From contig NW_022145613.1 in assembly GCF_000002235.5 (NCBI RefSeq), positions 8,494,429 through 8,558,428 of the forward strand: a stretch of 64,000 nt of DNA, written 5' to 3'. Of this stretch, positions 12,420 to 25,308 are shown in pieces. Position 1 is the first letter of the stretch. The number at the start of each line of letters is the position of its first letter. The notes under the pieces are model-generated. The model was not told where the DNA came from. It saw only the letters and a list, made by a program, of their open reading frames with translations, and made no database searches. The position numbers and the translations under genes were made by a program. This DNA is from Strongylocentrotus purpuratus (lineage: Eukaryota; Echinodermata; Echinoidea; Camarodonta; Strongylocentrotidae).

Positions 12420-12825
12420 CTGTTTACTTAGAAGCACGGTGCACAATTAGGTGTCGTTTATTCTGACGCACGACTGCGTCAGCGACTGGCGCTGTCATTG
12501 ACGCGCCGTGTGAGGATGACAGCCGGCGTACACGTATCATGGCAAACATTGCGTTGACTTACTTACAAACTTTACAAACCTGATTAGCGCAGGTAAAAAA
12601 TACAATCGAATTGACGGCTCGTGTGCAACGGCCATATTTTACTTGCGCTAATCGCTTCTGTGCAGGTAATGAGTGCATACGCCAGTAAATTGAATGCAAT
12701 GGTTGCGCTAGACATGTCTGCATTCCCTGTCTGTACGATGTCACTCTCACATTAGAGCGTCAAAGGCCGCGCCAGGCAATGACGCACTTCTACGCCAAGA
12801 TAACGCTTCATGTGCTAAAAGGCAA
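12420..12825. mobile_element. GC-rich palindromic element, family B copy 1
   Basis: The left part (..GACTGCGTCAGCGACTGGCG..) is the imperfect reverse complement of the right part (..CGCGCCAGGCAATGACGCACTTC..). The centre holds a strong hairpin, GATTAGCGCAGGTAAAA (about 12581-12597) against TTTTACTTGCGCTAATC (about 12637-12653). Composition is rich in CpG and GCGTCA words. A related sequence occurs at 29900-30200. No coding capacity was seen and the ends are approximate. Confidence 0.6.
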
Positions 12826-14105
12826 TATGTGTAGGAAGAAGTTACTTGAATGCTTGAGCGCCTTGTCCTAGCAATACTAGTTCGGTTAAAAGCTGGGGGT
12901 AGTAGTGATATCCAGCAATATGTTGTGTTGTAAATCCAGTATAGCTTGCAACTCACCGATTCTGTGCATCACAGTTCACAGCATTCAAAGAACCAATCGT
13001 TTATTTTCCAGGACTAGCATTTCTTAGAATGACACTCAACAGTTATATTGATCTTATAGTATTTTATTGATCAGTGAATTTCTGTCTTTACACCATTATG
13101 ACTATCATAACCATCATTAGACACGAAATTAATTAAAGATTATATATTTTTATGACTGACAATGGTTTAACGTATATTATTAAGCAAATTCTTGTCGCAA
13201 TTCATGAAATTCGCATACTGAGGTAATACAAAGTTTTGGGAATTTTGAAATTTGGGTGGATAGTGATTCTTCACAATTTTGATATATTCGGATGCCCCTG
13301 TGGATTTATTATAAGAACAAGAAAATTTGGCCCCTAAAACACTTCTGCTTTCGAGAAAAATTGAATATAAAAATTTACCGGTGCTCCCGGTAAATTTTGA
13401 TAAATTTTAAATAGCGCCTACGGCCGTATAATGGTAGCTGCGACCATGAACATCTCAGAATATGTAGTTGTGATATATAATTTCCAAACGGTAATAGCTA
13501 ATCGGTCAATTTTAGTCAAGAAACATTGTTTTATAGCTTAATTAATATCTTGACCTTGAGAGGGAGCTATACAACATAAAGAGTTTATTATTTACAATTT
13601 CATAACAGTTGACTCGATTTCAACCGCGACAACGATCACTGAATATTGTAGGATCACCTATGCTTCCAATATTTTCATTTGAACCAAATTCATGACTCCA
13701 AACCAAAACCTTACCTTTAATGCGAATATTTTATTAATTTCTGTACCCCCCCCAAAAAAAAAAAAAAAAAAAAAAAAAATTGACAACAAAAAAAAGATAA
13801 AATAATAAATAATACCATCTACCTGCTTGTCCATAGGTACTGTATTAACTTAATCAACATTACATTATGTCATCCATCTACCTCTAATATCTCTATCATT
13901 TAAATTCTCACACTTTCTTTCCCAAACTCGATACATTCTCTCTTGCTCGCCATTTTCGTCTCTCCCTCTTCTCGCTATCGAATTTTGTCCCTACTATTTT
14001 GCATGACATTGAAGGAGGGGGTGATCACGTCGCAGATTCAAGCCCCCTCCCCATCTATTCTCCCCATCTTCGAAATGAAAATAGCTACAGGTTGGGCCTA
14101 TATAC
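12826..14105. other. AT-rich unique DNA with poly(C)/poly(A) tract
   Basis: Contains a small hairpin around 13371-13400 (AAATTTACCGG facing CCGGTAAATTT) and a C9-A25-like homopolymer junction at about 13746-13780. No gene was recognised. Confidence 0.55.
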
Positions 14106-14109
14106 TGGT

Positions 14110-14141
<32 letters not shown>

Positions 14142-14574
14142 GGCGGTCGAAAACCTCCACCGAGAGTCGTTTCTTTGAAATTAGGGCGGATTCATCGATT
14201 TTATTAAAATCGATCGATGATACAGTCGTAAATTGGTGACAATTTTCGCTTGGAGACAAAAAAATGCAATTATTAACCCTCGGTGTCACATTTCTTACAA
14301 ATGCAATAAATGCAACACAAGTTCAGCTTCTCTCTCTTGTGTTCCCCATTTGAAGGAAAACTCATTTATTTGCATTCCGATATATTTTCACATGGTGTAC
14401 ATAGCATTTAAAGGCAAAGAGGCTCTATATTTCATCTAAATGTTATACTTTCAGATTTATCATCAAATTAAAGTCGATGATCGTAATTAAGACCAGATTT
14501 TTATTTTCGTTCCTGTTCATTGCAACCAGAGATAGAAAGACAGAGAGAGGAAGAGAGAGATAAGGAGAGACAGA

Positions 14575-14615
<41 letters not shown>

Positions 14616-14770
14616 AGAGAGAGAGAGAAGAGAGAAAAGATAGAGAGAGAGATGCAGAGAGAGAGACCATACCTTTGCCAACGAGTCATTCATCTTTATC
14701 AGGCACATTAACACACACATACACGCACGCACCTCCCCACCCCCCCCCCCCACACACACACACACACGAA
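14110..14770. repeat. (GA)n, poly(C) and (CA)n repeats
   Basis: GA runs occur at 14110-14138 and 14530-14665, then C12 and (CA)n near 14739-14767. The intervening 14139-14529 is unique AT-rich DNA. All Ser/Leu or Arg/Glu open frames here are repeat translations. Confidence 0.85.
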
Positions 14771-16215
14771 AACACGCGCGCACTCAGTCAAGTCCTTCTA
14801 GTTCTCGAGACAGGTTGGTTATGATGACGATATAGCTTTGAAATGAACAGATGGTCTAAGAAATAATCTTAAGACGGAGACTTTGACCGAGCTATTCCGG
14901 TATGTTGAACGAGTCCTTCTAAAATATCTCTTAGACTTACGGTGATTGACATATTCTCACATTTAAAACTATCCTCGAGTTCTGGAGATGGCACAAAATG
15001 ATCGTCACATAAACAAAGCTTGCACTCGATTTTAAAGATTGAAAATAAATGATACCTGAGTTATGGTGATGACGTACGATAAATTCGCACATTATCAAAC
15101 AAACCTTACACTAGAATGTTCAGGATTTTCAATAAATGATATCTGGTACAGGATTTTGGTAGAAGATATATAAAATCTTAATAATGAGCCAAGAAAGATA
15201 CGAAGATTAAGCCCATTATTCCGACACAGATGGATACCTCGCATTAAGAAATTAGTTGTATTTTTCTGTGAAAATAATTTCAAGTAAGCTTTCGTTAGTT
15301 TGTTTATTAATTTGGTGACGCAAATCCATCTACAACACATGACAAACATTTTGCAATCGTTTTTAATTGATTACATGATAACGATCGAAGCGAAAGGGAT
15401 GACATGTGCGATGAAATTATTGAGCTTTATCCGTATAAGCTGTCAAAATTACGATTAAAATCACAAAACGTTGCCTTTTTACACTGTCAAATCAAAGACC
15501 AGCAATCGAAAATTCTTCCCCCTAAATTCTGATATCTATTGATTAATCATTGTTCTGCGAGGAGGCCTAAAGCCATAGCAGTAAAAGAGCCACGTTTATA
15601 TCGCATTTCCCTGTCTTTGTTCAAACACATTTTTAATTCAGTCATCCTTGCCAAACATATACTTCGAAAGTGAAATACACGACTGCGTTTTTATTTGTTT
15701 TTATTGTATTTAGTCAGAAACATGCAGAAATACAATAATAATTCAAACTAATAATTCACGTTTTTCTCACTAGGACAGCAAGATAGACAGGAGACAAGTC
15801 GTATACATGCACATTTAAAACTTAACTTCCCAGCACAAAATGAAATTGAAAAGTAATATATAGGTTGTAATCTCGGAGACCAACATTCTGCTGAGTCATA
15901 TTCTCTGTTTCAATGACACCATAGTACAATAATACGAATTTGTAGGAAATGTCTTATTTTTTTTTCAGAGCTCTTGAAAGATGAATACACAATGCATGCT
16001 TTTGATTATTAGTTCTATGTCATACAGTGGACGAACAGACGCAATCTTTAAAAAAAACTAAGTGAAATTCGAGTAAAGACTAAAAGCCGTTTACACACTG
16101 AGTGATTATCAAGAAGCTTTTACTTGCTTTTTTGGCAGTCAGGGTTCACAAATCATCATTCTAATTGCTAGTATTGATTTTCAACTAATATGTTACTCAA
16201 ATAGATATACATGTA
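14771..16215. other. Unique intergenic DNA
   Basis: AT-rich sequence without recognisable exon, RNA gene or repeat. Confidence 0.5.
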
Positions 16216-17148
16216 CACTGTTGGTCATAATGGTGGAATAATTATTTTTACCCCAGTTTAGGGAAGGATTTAAAAAAATTATTTATTTCTAATAGATCTA
16301 GATAATGGCATACATTCTCAGATTTTATTGAATATTGATTTGCGAGTGTTTCTTTTGCGTGACTGCTAAATCATATGTGTGCTACTATGCTAATCAGCTA
16401 GGGAACCTACGTCCTTAAATCATAATTGACAGTAATGAGGATTAATGCCTCACAAAAGGGCACTTATATAGCTGATCGACACGATTTTTATCCTGGGGCC
16501 TCACAGTAACGAGGCCATTACTTAGCCCCTGAATCATGACTGTACGCAGTGTTTGCTAGGGTACGCGGCCGCCCCCACAAATCCCCCAAAACGAAGAAAA
16601 TGCAATAAATTGTCAAAAATTCATTGCAATTTCCCCCCGCCCCCAACAGGAAAAATTTCTCTGTGTGGCCATGCCTTGAACCATAATGCATGGCCCTACA
16701 GAGGAATTTTTCCTGTTGGGGGCCGGGGGAAAATGCAATGAATTTTTGACAATTTATTGCATTTTCTTCGTTTTGGGGGATTTGTGGAAGGGGCCGCGTA
16801 CCCTAGCAAACACTGCGTACAGTCATGATTCAGGGGCTAAGCAATGGCCTCGTTACTGTGAGGCCCCAGGATAAAAATCGTGTCGATCAGCTATATATCA
16901 GTGCCCTTTTGTGAGGCATTAATCCTCATTACTGTCAATCATGACTTAAGGACGTAGGTCCCTTAGCTGATTAGCATAGTAACACACATATGATGAAGCA
17001 GTCACGCAAAACAAATACTCGCAAATTAGTATTCAATAAAATCTGAGAATGTATGCCATTATCTAGATCTATTAGAAATAAATAATTTTTAAAAATCCTT
17101 CCCTAAACTAGGGTAAAAATAAATATTCCACCTTTATGACCAACAGTG
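16216..17148. mobile_element. Palindromic 933-bp Tc1/mariner-like non-autonomous element, copy 2
   Basis: Same architecture and exact length as the element at 8831-9763: CACTGTTGGTCATAATGGTG at the left, its complement at the right, and TA on each side (16214-16215, 17149-17150). Divergence from copy 1 looks like 10-15% by eye. The short central loop is in reverse-complement orientation relative to copy 1, so the copies differ in which arm is left. No transposase is encoded. Confidence 0.88.
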
Positions 17149-17179
17149 TATAAGTTAGATGTTACACGATTGTGATGAC

Positions 17180-17385
17180 TACACTCTAAAAACTAAAAAT
17201 TTAAATCTCAATTTAAAAGGGCCGAGGAGTGACCATTCTTTCAAAATGACAGATCAATCCTTCGAACATGCTGGATTCAGCCTTTATAGTGTTGGATCCA
17301 GCATGTGTTAATTTACCACTTTGAAAGAGGGGTCACTCCTCGGCCCTTTTAAATGGTGATTTAACAATTCAGTCTTTAGAGTGTA
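17180..17385. mobile_element. MITE with CACTCTAAA termini
   Basis: Ends are TA-CACTCTAAAAACT and AGTCTTTAGAGTG-TA. Inside them, GGGCCGAGGAGTGACC faces GGTCACTCCTCGGCCC and CATGCTGGAT faces ATCCAGCATG, so most of the 202 bp folds back. TA flanks suggest Tc1/mariner mobilisation. Related relics lie at 46364-46538 and possibly 53880-54142. Confidence 0.8.
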
Positions 17386-20300
17386 TCGACAAAAAATAAA
17401 AGTGAGGCAATTTCAGTAGCCTTGTACATCAACTTTTGAAATGAGCGGACATGAGATTGACCTGTCAAGTAATAACAGCATGATTTTTATGGGACATACA
17501 ATAGGATATTGAAATTACCCTTAAGCTGATTTCTCGAAAGTCTTTGCGATTTTGTGGTGTTCATATCGTTTTCCGGTTATCACGAAATGAGACACAGCTT
17601 AACTTTTGAGACGTATCGTAATTACCTCTGCTGCTGGTATGGAAACGATAGACGCTATTGCCTCTGCCCTAGCTTCAGTCTGTGGCTTGAAAGTCCGGTA
17701 TCACTTTCTATGGACGCAGGCTATGGAAGGGATGAAGAACCCGCTTCTATTTAGGGTATACGTATCCATAATACATTTCTACCTTAAGGGAATATTTACT
17801 GTTTGATCAACACTTCCCAATAACATTTGATCAAGATTTAGAATGGTTTTGTATTAAAATAAAATTGCATAAATAGAAATAGTATAATGAGTAGTCGTTG
17901 TACTATTATATATAATTATCAGCTTCAGTACTAGATATTTCTCGCCCTTTTATGGGTTGTCTAACATTCAGGTCGCCATGTCAGATGCATAAGCAAATTC
18001 ATCATAATCCTTTACAGTTCTGTTTAAGAGGATAATGCCCCTCCCCAAAAACAACAACAACAACAACAAACACCGTTCTCTGTCCTTCGATTCAAGAATC
18101 AAAAGATTTTACTTTTCTAAATAGCCATTTGAAAGCTTCTTTCATCTGTTCATTGAATAGGGTAAACATATGAGGAAAAAGGTTGATCGAGATTAAACTG
18201 AATTAATAGAAAAATTCGGGATACTGCACAACACTGGCGTCATATTTAAAAGTAACGGCCTTTTTCAGATACGGCGCGGTAAACCGTCACCCATAAAAGC
18301 AGCCGCGTTTTTTGTAACGTGTTAAATGGCAACTGCGCGAAACAAAGGAATTACGCGCCTTCACTGAGCTCTAAAAATAATGTGACGCATAGTACACTTT
18401 ACAACACCATTAAAAATATAAACCAACGCGGTTTTGCTTCGTCATTTCTAAAGCAGGTGAAGGCAACAATATATTGTGTATTCAACGTATTTCACAGCTT
18501 TTAAGAATTTGTTATTTAAAAACTCTGCCGAATTGTCTGCCCTTCTATACCACAACCGCCAGGTATTCAAAAATTGTCTAAAAGGTCGTGCTGCCTGAAA
18601 AGTTGTTCTCCACATTTAAAACATGGAACGTTGTTGGAAATGTAGTCTTCTTCTGATAGGGTGAAGAATCATATTTGGACAAAGTTTACATAATACAATT
18701 CAATTCAATTAATACATAATTCAATTGTATGTATTCACAAACTGAGCAAGGTAGTAACTTAACATTTACAGTAATTCTAATTTTAAAGGTAACATTGTAA
18801 GGTTGGCTTCCATTTTAATTCCTTTTCGCTCTGAAGAAAAGTCCTTATTAAATGTTTTTTTAATGAAAATATATCTAAAAGTAAAGCACTACGATCATCG
18901 AATGACAGATTCTTTCAATAATGAAGTTTGTAGGTCATGCCGGCAAATTCCTAAAAACTTTGGTAAGTAATTAAACAACCTGGTACGAAAAGCACAAACT
19001 TCCCTTCTGATACGTTAAACGTTAATTACGCAAAAAATACTCTCCTTTTAACTTTAAAGCGTTAAACATTTCATCTTAATTCGTTATATGAAGATTACAT
19101 TCGTCTGCAAATGTCTGGGACACAAGTGGTGAGTCTTTAAAACTCGGAATACGGTGAATGAGTACATTAAGAATCAGCGATGACGATTGAGGTGGCTGCA
19201 TCAAAATATCCCCTAAGGGATCGGAAATTTATTCGTGTCCAACACCGCGTATACAGCCTCAAGTCGCAGTGTTTTTGGCGACTGGAAGCCTGTTAAAATA
19301 CCCTTTTCTCCTTCATCCATTTTTGTTTCTGGCGCATATTCAAATCTTCATTCTTTTCCCCCTTTTTTTCATCTTCATTGTGGTTAGAACCATCGGATAA
19401 AATTTCATCAGCTGGTTCGGGGCAAGTTGAACTGTTTGTGAATGTTGTTGATTATTTATGTAACAGTAACCACTTCATCTATAGGCATACACGTTACAAT
19501 CCAATCGAAAGGACATTGAGACTGGGTTGTAAACGTAAACAGAAACGAATTTATAAAGATATGACTATATGAAACGAATACCCATCCATTAATGACCAGA
19601 ATCAAATTTGCAGTGCGGTGTAATCGTATCGAATTTGTGATTTTCAAATGTGAAGAAAATGAAATGGAGACGACGTAATAAGATTAAATGTACTCTTTTT
19701 ACTTAATAAATCATGAGACTTGCAAGAAAACTAACCCGAATCTATCAAAACTTTACAAAGCTGGAAAATACATCAGGCAAAGAACGGTAAGTATCAATCG
19801 TATAATGTAAATATTGAGAACATAAAACAGTGACGGCTTAAAATGATAAATTGTATTCTTCTTTATCAGACATAAAGTATAAAGCAAACTGAAAGTACTA
19901 TTCTAATTATTATACATTATACGCATAATACTCTGCAATATTTGAAGATAATCATTTACCAAGGGAAGCGGTCATTCTATTTTTTGCCCGGCATCATAAT
20001 TTATACTTTTAGGAGAGCAAAGAGGTCCTACGGCCATTGGTTCATCGACAAAGGAGAACAAGTTATTTTGTGTTTCTTCTCACTTCTCTGAATTTTATCA
20101 ACATTGTGCATTAAAGATTGGAAACTCAAGTTTGTTTGATCACACCTCTCTTGTTATTGTGAAATCATCACTATATTTAGTATAATTAAAAAGTTTTTTA
20201 TTTTATTTTACTTTGAAATGATAACCCATTTGTTATGATTTTTCAGTCATGAAAATGTGCATTAATGATTTCAAAATGAGTGGCATGGTCAAAAGTGAAA

Positions 20301-21300
20301 AGTTGTGAAACGCACTGTACTTGTTCGGCTGTGCATTCTTCTTTCTTTGAAGAGTGTATGCAATTGACGACACACCTCCAGTTAATCACCTTTACGGCGT
20401 CTTTTGGAGGAATCTTACCAAGTACCAAGTGCTGTATTACTGCATAACAATACCAGTGCTTACCAGTGCGTTTTGCAACTTTTCACTATTTACACTGCCC
20501 CTTATTCCGATGTACTGCTCATTTCATGGTTGCAAAATCATAAGAATATAGCATCATTTTAAAGAAGGATAAAAGACCGTCTACTGATAGAAAACAAAGC
20601 GATAGTTATCCCACAAGATAGATTATGATTGATCAAACTTGAGTTTTCGAACCATTTCTGACGGGTTTATACGAGCTTATTCGAAATTTGGTTTTGTAAC
20701 ATTGTTTTCCGGTGTTGGGACCTTCCCAGTGGAATCACTAAGGTAGCCCAATCATGTCTGTGCACCTTGCAAGTTGCAATTACATTCTTTCTGTAAAGGT
20801 AGGTCTAGCAGAATTCAAGAATCTACTAATCAAGGAATACATAGTATTAGTTCAACCGACTGACGTATGTATTATTGTCAAAACATTCATCTCGGATAAA
20901 AGGAGTGCACAGTTTAAGCCAGGGCAGAGTTTAATATCCTAGTATGTATTTTTTATTGGACTACATTAAAACACTAAAGGGCAAGCAGTGTTTACACAAG
21001 TAGTTATAAATACATTTTTATTTGTAAAGACTGCATTTGAAATCTACGTACTTATGTATCTTTTTCGACAGTGAGTTCGTAATAAATTTATTAATTGAAT
21101 AAAATCATACTTTGAAAATGAAATACACGCCTACAGATTGCTTCAAATCATAATTATGATACTTTCATATTACATCTCTCTCAATTCTTGCTGTGCCATT
21201 TTCAAATATAATATGGGAAAGAGACAAGGTATTTTCAGTCACATCTTGCTCTATCAAGAAATATCTATATGTTGATCAAAGCATATACATGTTTTAAGCA
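17386..21300. other. Unique intergenic DNA
   Basis: Almost 4 kb of AT-rich sequence without a supportable gene. It holds a short (CAA)n run (about 18050-18070) and an ATTCAATTCAATT motif near 18700 that resembles a LINE 3-prime tail but is too short to call. Confidence 0.5.
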
Positions 21301-21306
21301 TGAACT

Positions 21307-21400
21307 AAGCATTAGCGCTGCGAAAGGGGTTCGAACCCGTACCCTGTAGCTGACAACCAGACGACCTTTCCTCTGGACCACAACACCTCTACCGTGACAC
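21307..21400 (-). mobile_element. tRNA-like SINE head
   Basis: On the minus strand TGGTCCAGAGG (A-box-like, near 21370-21380) precedes the perfect B box GGGTTCGAACCC (complement of 21327-21338, itself a palindrome). Stem pairing of a full tRNA is not evident, so a SINE head or tRNA relic is favoured over a working tRNA. Confidence 0.5.
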
Positions 21401-21497
21401 GGTAAGAGATAAGGTTAATCAATCAAGCAGTTTTGTGAATAGTTTTTCATGACGATATAATAGACAATACTTCGATGGGCATGGATTTAAAGTACTA

Positions 21498-21646
21498 GGC
21501 CCCATTTCACAAAACTTGTCATCAGTGACAAATGACAGTTTTTTGTTATAAGCTTAGTGAAATCTTTGCTTCTGATTGGTTATCAGCAGATTTGTCACTG
21601 ATTCTGTCATTTTTCATTGAAAAAGGGTTTTGTGAAACAGGTCCCT
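21498..21646. mobile_element. 149-bp MITE with GGCCCCATTTCACAAAA ends
   Basis: GGCCCCATTTCACAAAACTT at the left is matched by TTTTGTGAAACAGGTCCC at the right. Internally GTCATCAGTGACAAATGACAG faces a GTCACTG..CTGTCATTTTTC stretch, so nearly the whole element is an inverted repeat. No coding sequence. Confidence 0.75.
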
Positions 21647-22059
21647 GGTCACTTACAGGATGGCGATGTGACGTGACTTGCTTGAGAAATAAATTTCCAT
21701 TTTACTCTAAACCACTTGAAGATTTGAAGTCATCTGTATTGACAAACAATACGGTGTCACATTGTTTGCAGTTTCCCGTATGTTAGATGGCAAAGCACAC
21801 TCTTGACAATCTATTTATAACTTATCTGCACATGTTTCAACACTACGATCGATGCTTCATGTTACATTGTAGCATAATTGAAAATAAGAGTGATTGTTGT
21901 TTTGTCTACAGATGTGGCCCATTTCTACAAAATCCTGATCAATTCTTAACATTTACATGTAAATGGTGAAATTTCTATCTTTCTTCTAAATGACTGAGAT
22001 ATCTAAGAGTCCACTTAAGTGTATTAAATAGGACGGATCTTTGACATCGTCATCCGGAA

Positions 22060-22125
22060 GCAAGCAACGCGGGTTCGAACCCGGAAACAAGAGACAGCCA
22101 CTATACCACTCAATCTTTGTACAAT
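22060..22125 (-). mobile_element. tRNA-like SINE head
   Basis: Minus strand: GAGTGGTATAGTGG (A-box-like, near 22100-22113), then the B box GGGTTCGAACCC (complement of 22071-22082). The unique DNA around it (21650-22055 and 22126-22290) shows nothing else. Confidence 0.45.
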
Positions 22126-22292
22126 AATCATTTGATAAAAATGCACATAAAAGTAGTTTCATCAAACGATCACGTTCTTCCTCAAAATTTAGAACGTGAG
22201 ACTTTCGGGAGAATATGAGTCTTTTTTTGTATTTTTATTTTGCTTCCCTTGAAAAAATTAATATCTAAATAATTATGTATTCTAAAATGGCT

Positions 22293-22352
22293 GATTTCAC
22301 TTTCTGTGATTTCACTTTCTGTGATTTCACTTTCTGTGATTTCACTTTCTGT
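22293..22352 (+). repeat. Four perfect copies of a 15-bp unit
   Basis: The unit GATTTCACTTTCTGT is repeated four times without a mismatch, indicating recent tandem expansion. Confidence 0.95.
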
Positions 22353-22474
22353 CTTATTTGTACATTCTACTCTCTTTGAAAGTTTTTTGTTGTTGTAAAT
22401 TCAATTCCTTTTATATTATAACTAACAGTTTGAAAGGATCACTGGTGTCGCTTCCGAATCTGACAAAGGTCCAT

Positions 22475-22832
22475 TAAAGGTATAGACCAGTTTTGGAAAC
22501 GCCCCCCTCTAAAAAAAAATGAAATGGAAGCTCTATACCAATCGTGTGATAGAATATATTTTGATTAATACGTGATGATACACATTTTGCCGGGAAGCCG
22601 CTATACTAATTGATATATTTGGTAAATTATCATATCGATCCGGCTTGGATAGATATCGCGAATGCACATCAACATTGAACATTTGGGCATATATTTCTGC
22701 CTTTTTGCGAATTTAGTTTGAAGTATTGCCATCTAAACCTCTGAAGGCAATGTTTAAACAATATTGACTGGATATTTTTCACCCAAAACCCTTGAACCGC
22801 AATTTTATCACTATACCGGTCTTTACCTTTGA
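22475..22832. mobile_element. MITE with TAAAGGTATAGACC-type termini
   Basis: The left end TAAAGGTATAGACCAG is the imperfect complement of the right end CTATACCGGTCTTTACCTTTGA. About 358 bp, no open frame of note. The terminal repeats are short and degenerate, so family is not assigned. Confidence 0.6.
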
Positions 22833-23073
22833 CATAAGAGATAGATCTCTTTAGCCAAAGGTAGAAAAGTAAAAAAGAGGTGAACTTCAGGCTGACGGAA
22901 AACTAAACCATTTAATCGACTTTTTGAATGAATAACCATGATTGTGTGTGACTATCCCGCGGGTTTATAATCATTGTTAATTTCTCAACAGAAACAAAGT
23001 TACACATTAAGCGAGAACTGATGGGGTGCATGTAATGGAAAGTTTGTTCGAAACAGCACGATCACGCACTTAC

Positions 23074-23600
23074 CTCAAATCAAAGCAATTGTCATCCCGA
23101 AGGGAAAGTGATGCCGCTTGATAGAGCGAATAACGAGGCAGAGCTGGAAGGAGGGAAGATAAAATCACATTCAATAACATTCGATTGACGTTTAAATGAA
23201 GTCCTCTTCGCTCACAACACGGTTACTGATCCCGCTTCAAATTCGCGTAAATGCGGAGAGATATTGAAGCAACAAATCAAGATGCGGCAATCACTCCTGA
23301 TGCCGGAGACGAGAAATAAAAGAAACGACGACGCGGAGGAGATAGGATGACTGCTTTATTGCTTTTGATCTTTTACCCCAGATGTTAGGATGGTCCAACT
23401 CCGACGAGTTTGAGTTTGCGCGCAAACACGCGTTACGGCGGGGAGCGAGGAGATGATTTGTCCGCTAGCGCTCCGACACTTTACCACCGACTGACCGATC
23501 AAACGGTGATGCTGATTGCGTTACGACTTTGGCGGTATTGAGTCGGCTGTTTCTTTTTCTTCTTCTTTTAGGTTAGGTTTCCAGGGCGGGTTTTTTGCGA
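23074..23600 (-). promoter_or_regulatory. Candidate minus-strand 5-prime exon and promoter region
   Basis: The complement of 23066-23076 reads GAG|GTAAGTGCG, a near-perfect splice donor with the exon ending at 23074. Upstream on that strand (23200-23560) the DNA is clearly richer in CpG than the window average (GCGCGCAAACACGCG, GGCGGGGAGCGAGG). No long open frame lies in it, so any exon would be untranslated. This is inference from one splice signal plus composition. The flanking unique DNA at 22833-23060 shows nothing. Confidence 0.25.
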
Positions 23601-25308
23601 GGTGTTAGTATGACAGTAATCATGCGCTTTGCTTCTGAACGTCTGCACGTGCGAGGTCGAGAGAAAAGCTAGAATGCTTTATGACGCCTGTAGTGTTGTC
23701 CAACAGATTCGAACACGACATAAGCTTGATGATTTCCTGTCTGAATAGTAAAAAGCTTACTCCCAATTCATCTTTCTCGTTTTATTTTCATCCCCCTCTT
23801 CTTCCCCCTCTATCATCTTTTCTCTAGCTCTCCTTCTCTTACTCTCAATGCATTACCTCTTCTCTGTGTTATTGTCTTTTGCTGGTATTTTTGAAAATTC
23901 CACTGAACATTAAATATATTCCTTTATCATAATTTCGTCTCACTTTGTATTCCCCTTTTAAAATAAATACTTAAGATCGAGAGATTTTCCTTTCCATATC
24001 TGTCGCTCGTATCTTCTCTTTCTGTATACATCCCTCAAGCTATTTCTCGCTATCGTAGTTCCTTTAATATTTTACTCAGGTTATATTATTACATTTTCTT
24101 CAAGCCATGTAGCAACATAAACCTCGCCTCCTCTCATTTCATTAACAAAACTTTCTGGTCTTTTGCCTTCTTCCTCCGTCAAGTTATCCGTTTTAATGAT
24201 TAGGTTTTTCATGCATAATTATGTTTATATCCCGCGTAATCTTCAAGATTCATTATTTAAAGAAAATTTGCTGAAAAGTAACAAAATAATGTTCCATTGG
24301 GTCCAAATAAAAGCAAACGGGTTGAAAGTCTTTTTATGGAGACTTCTAGTTTTAGTTATAAATCTTTAACTGAAATGTAATAATGATAACTAAGTCGAGG
24401 CCCATGTTTTGAAAGTCCAACACCCTGTCACACCCGTATACCATGCACGCATTTTAAATGGAGATGAAACCGTCACGGATGGTAATGAATTTTATTCATT
24501 TCGATTCAATCAGCCAACCTTCTCACCCTCATTCCAGTATACAATTTAAATGAATAAAGTGTTTTTAAAGGCGGGCATGTCCGAAATAGAAAAACAAAAA
24601 ACTGCTTGAGGGGTTCCGCTTTCCACATGCAGAAGGCCATGAAATGAATGTAATGTGGAATTAATGATCCGCTTGTTCTCTCCGCCATTTCAAAGGACAT
24701 TCAATGATGCTGCTTGCTCAATTGATTAAATCGTCATAACTCTAACAATGATTCATGATCAGGGTTCCTCTTTTTAAGATACAGGTTTTTATCAATACTT
24801 TCGAACACGAACAAACAATCAATTTGAAAATAGAATTAAAGTCGAGATTTGTTCAAAAGAAAAAAAAATAACATATCTTAGGTGGGCGAGGAGGAAAAGC
24901 CTTCAGGCCCATTCCGAATTGTGTTGTGTGTTGACTTGTGAAATATATATTTTCTTCGTTTAAACATATTTTGTGTGGGGGGGGGGGGCTGATGTAACTA
25001 TATGTGTGGGAGAGGTTAAATATATAAACATACCATATTAACAAACAGTTCAATAATTATATGCATTATAAAAAAAAACATTGGCATAAGGTGAGATATA
25101 GCCTACATGTAAACTGATAATTTTAAGAAAATAGAAAGAAGAAGAAAAAAATGCCAAAAAAAATTACTTTAGGTTTGGGCGTCAGGTGTAAACAAAATAA
25201 AAAGGAAATACATACAAATATATTTAAACGAAGTAAAAAAGTAATAATCATGACGCAATCAATCTTTGAAAGATCTTTGCTCATAACTGTCCCGTTGTGT
25301 CTTACATA
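23601..25308. other. AT-rich unique DNA with small homopolymer runs
   Basis: Pyrimidine-rich patches (23780-23870) and a G12 run near 24978 occur. Nothing coding was recognised. The last bases, CATA (25305-25308), form the target-site duplication of the LTR element that follows. Confidence 0.55.

Noticed and set aside
21307-21400. Working tRNA gene
   Set aside because: The B box is perfect but acceptor and anticodon stems do not pair convincingly, so SINE head preferred.
22293-22352. CRISPR or regulatory array
   Set aside because: Four contiguous 15-bp repeats without spacers; a simple minisatellite.
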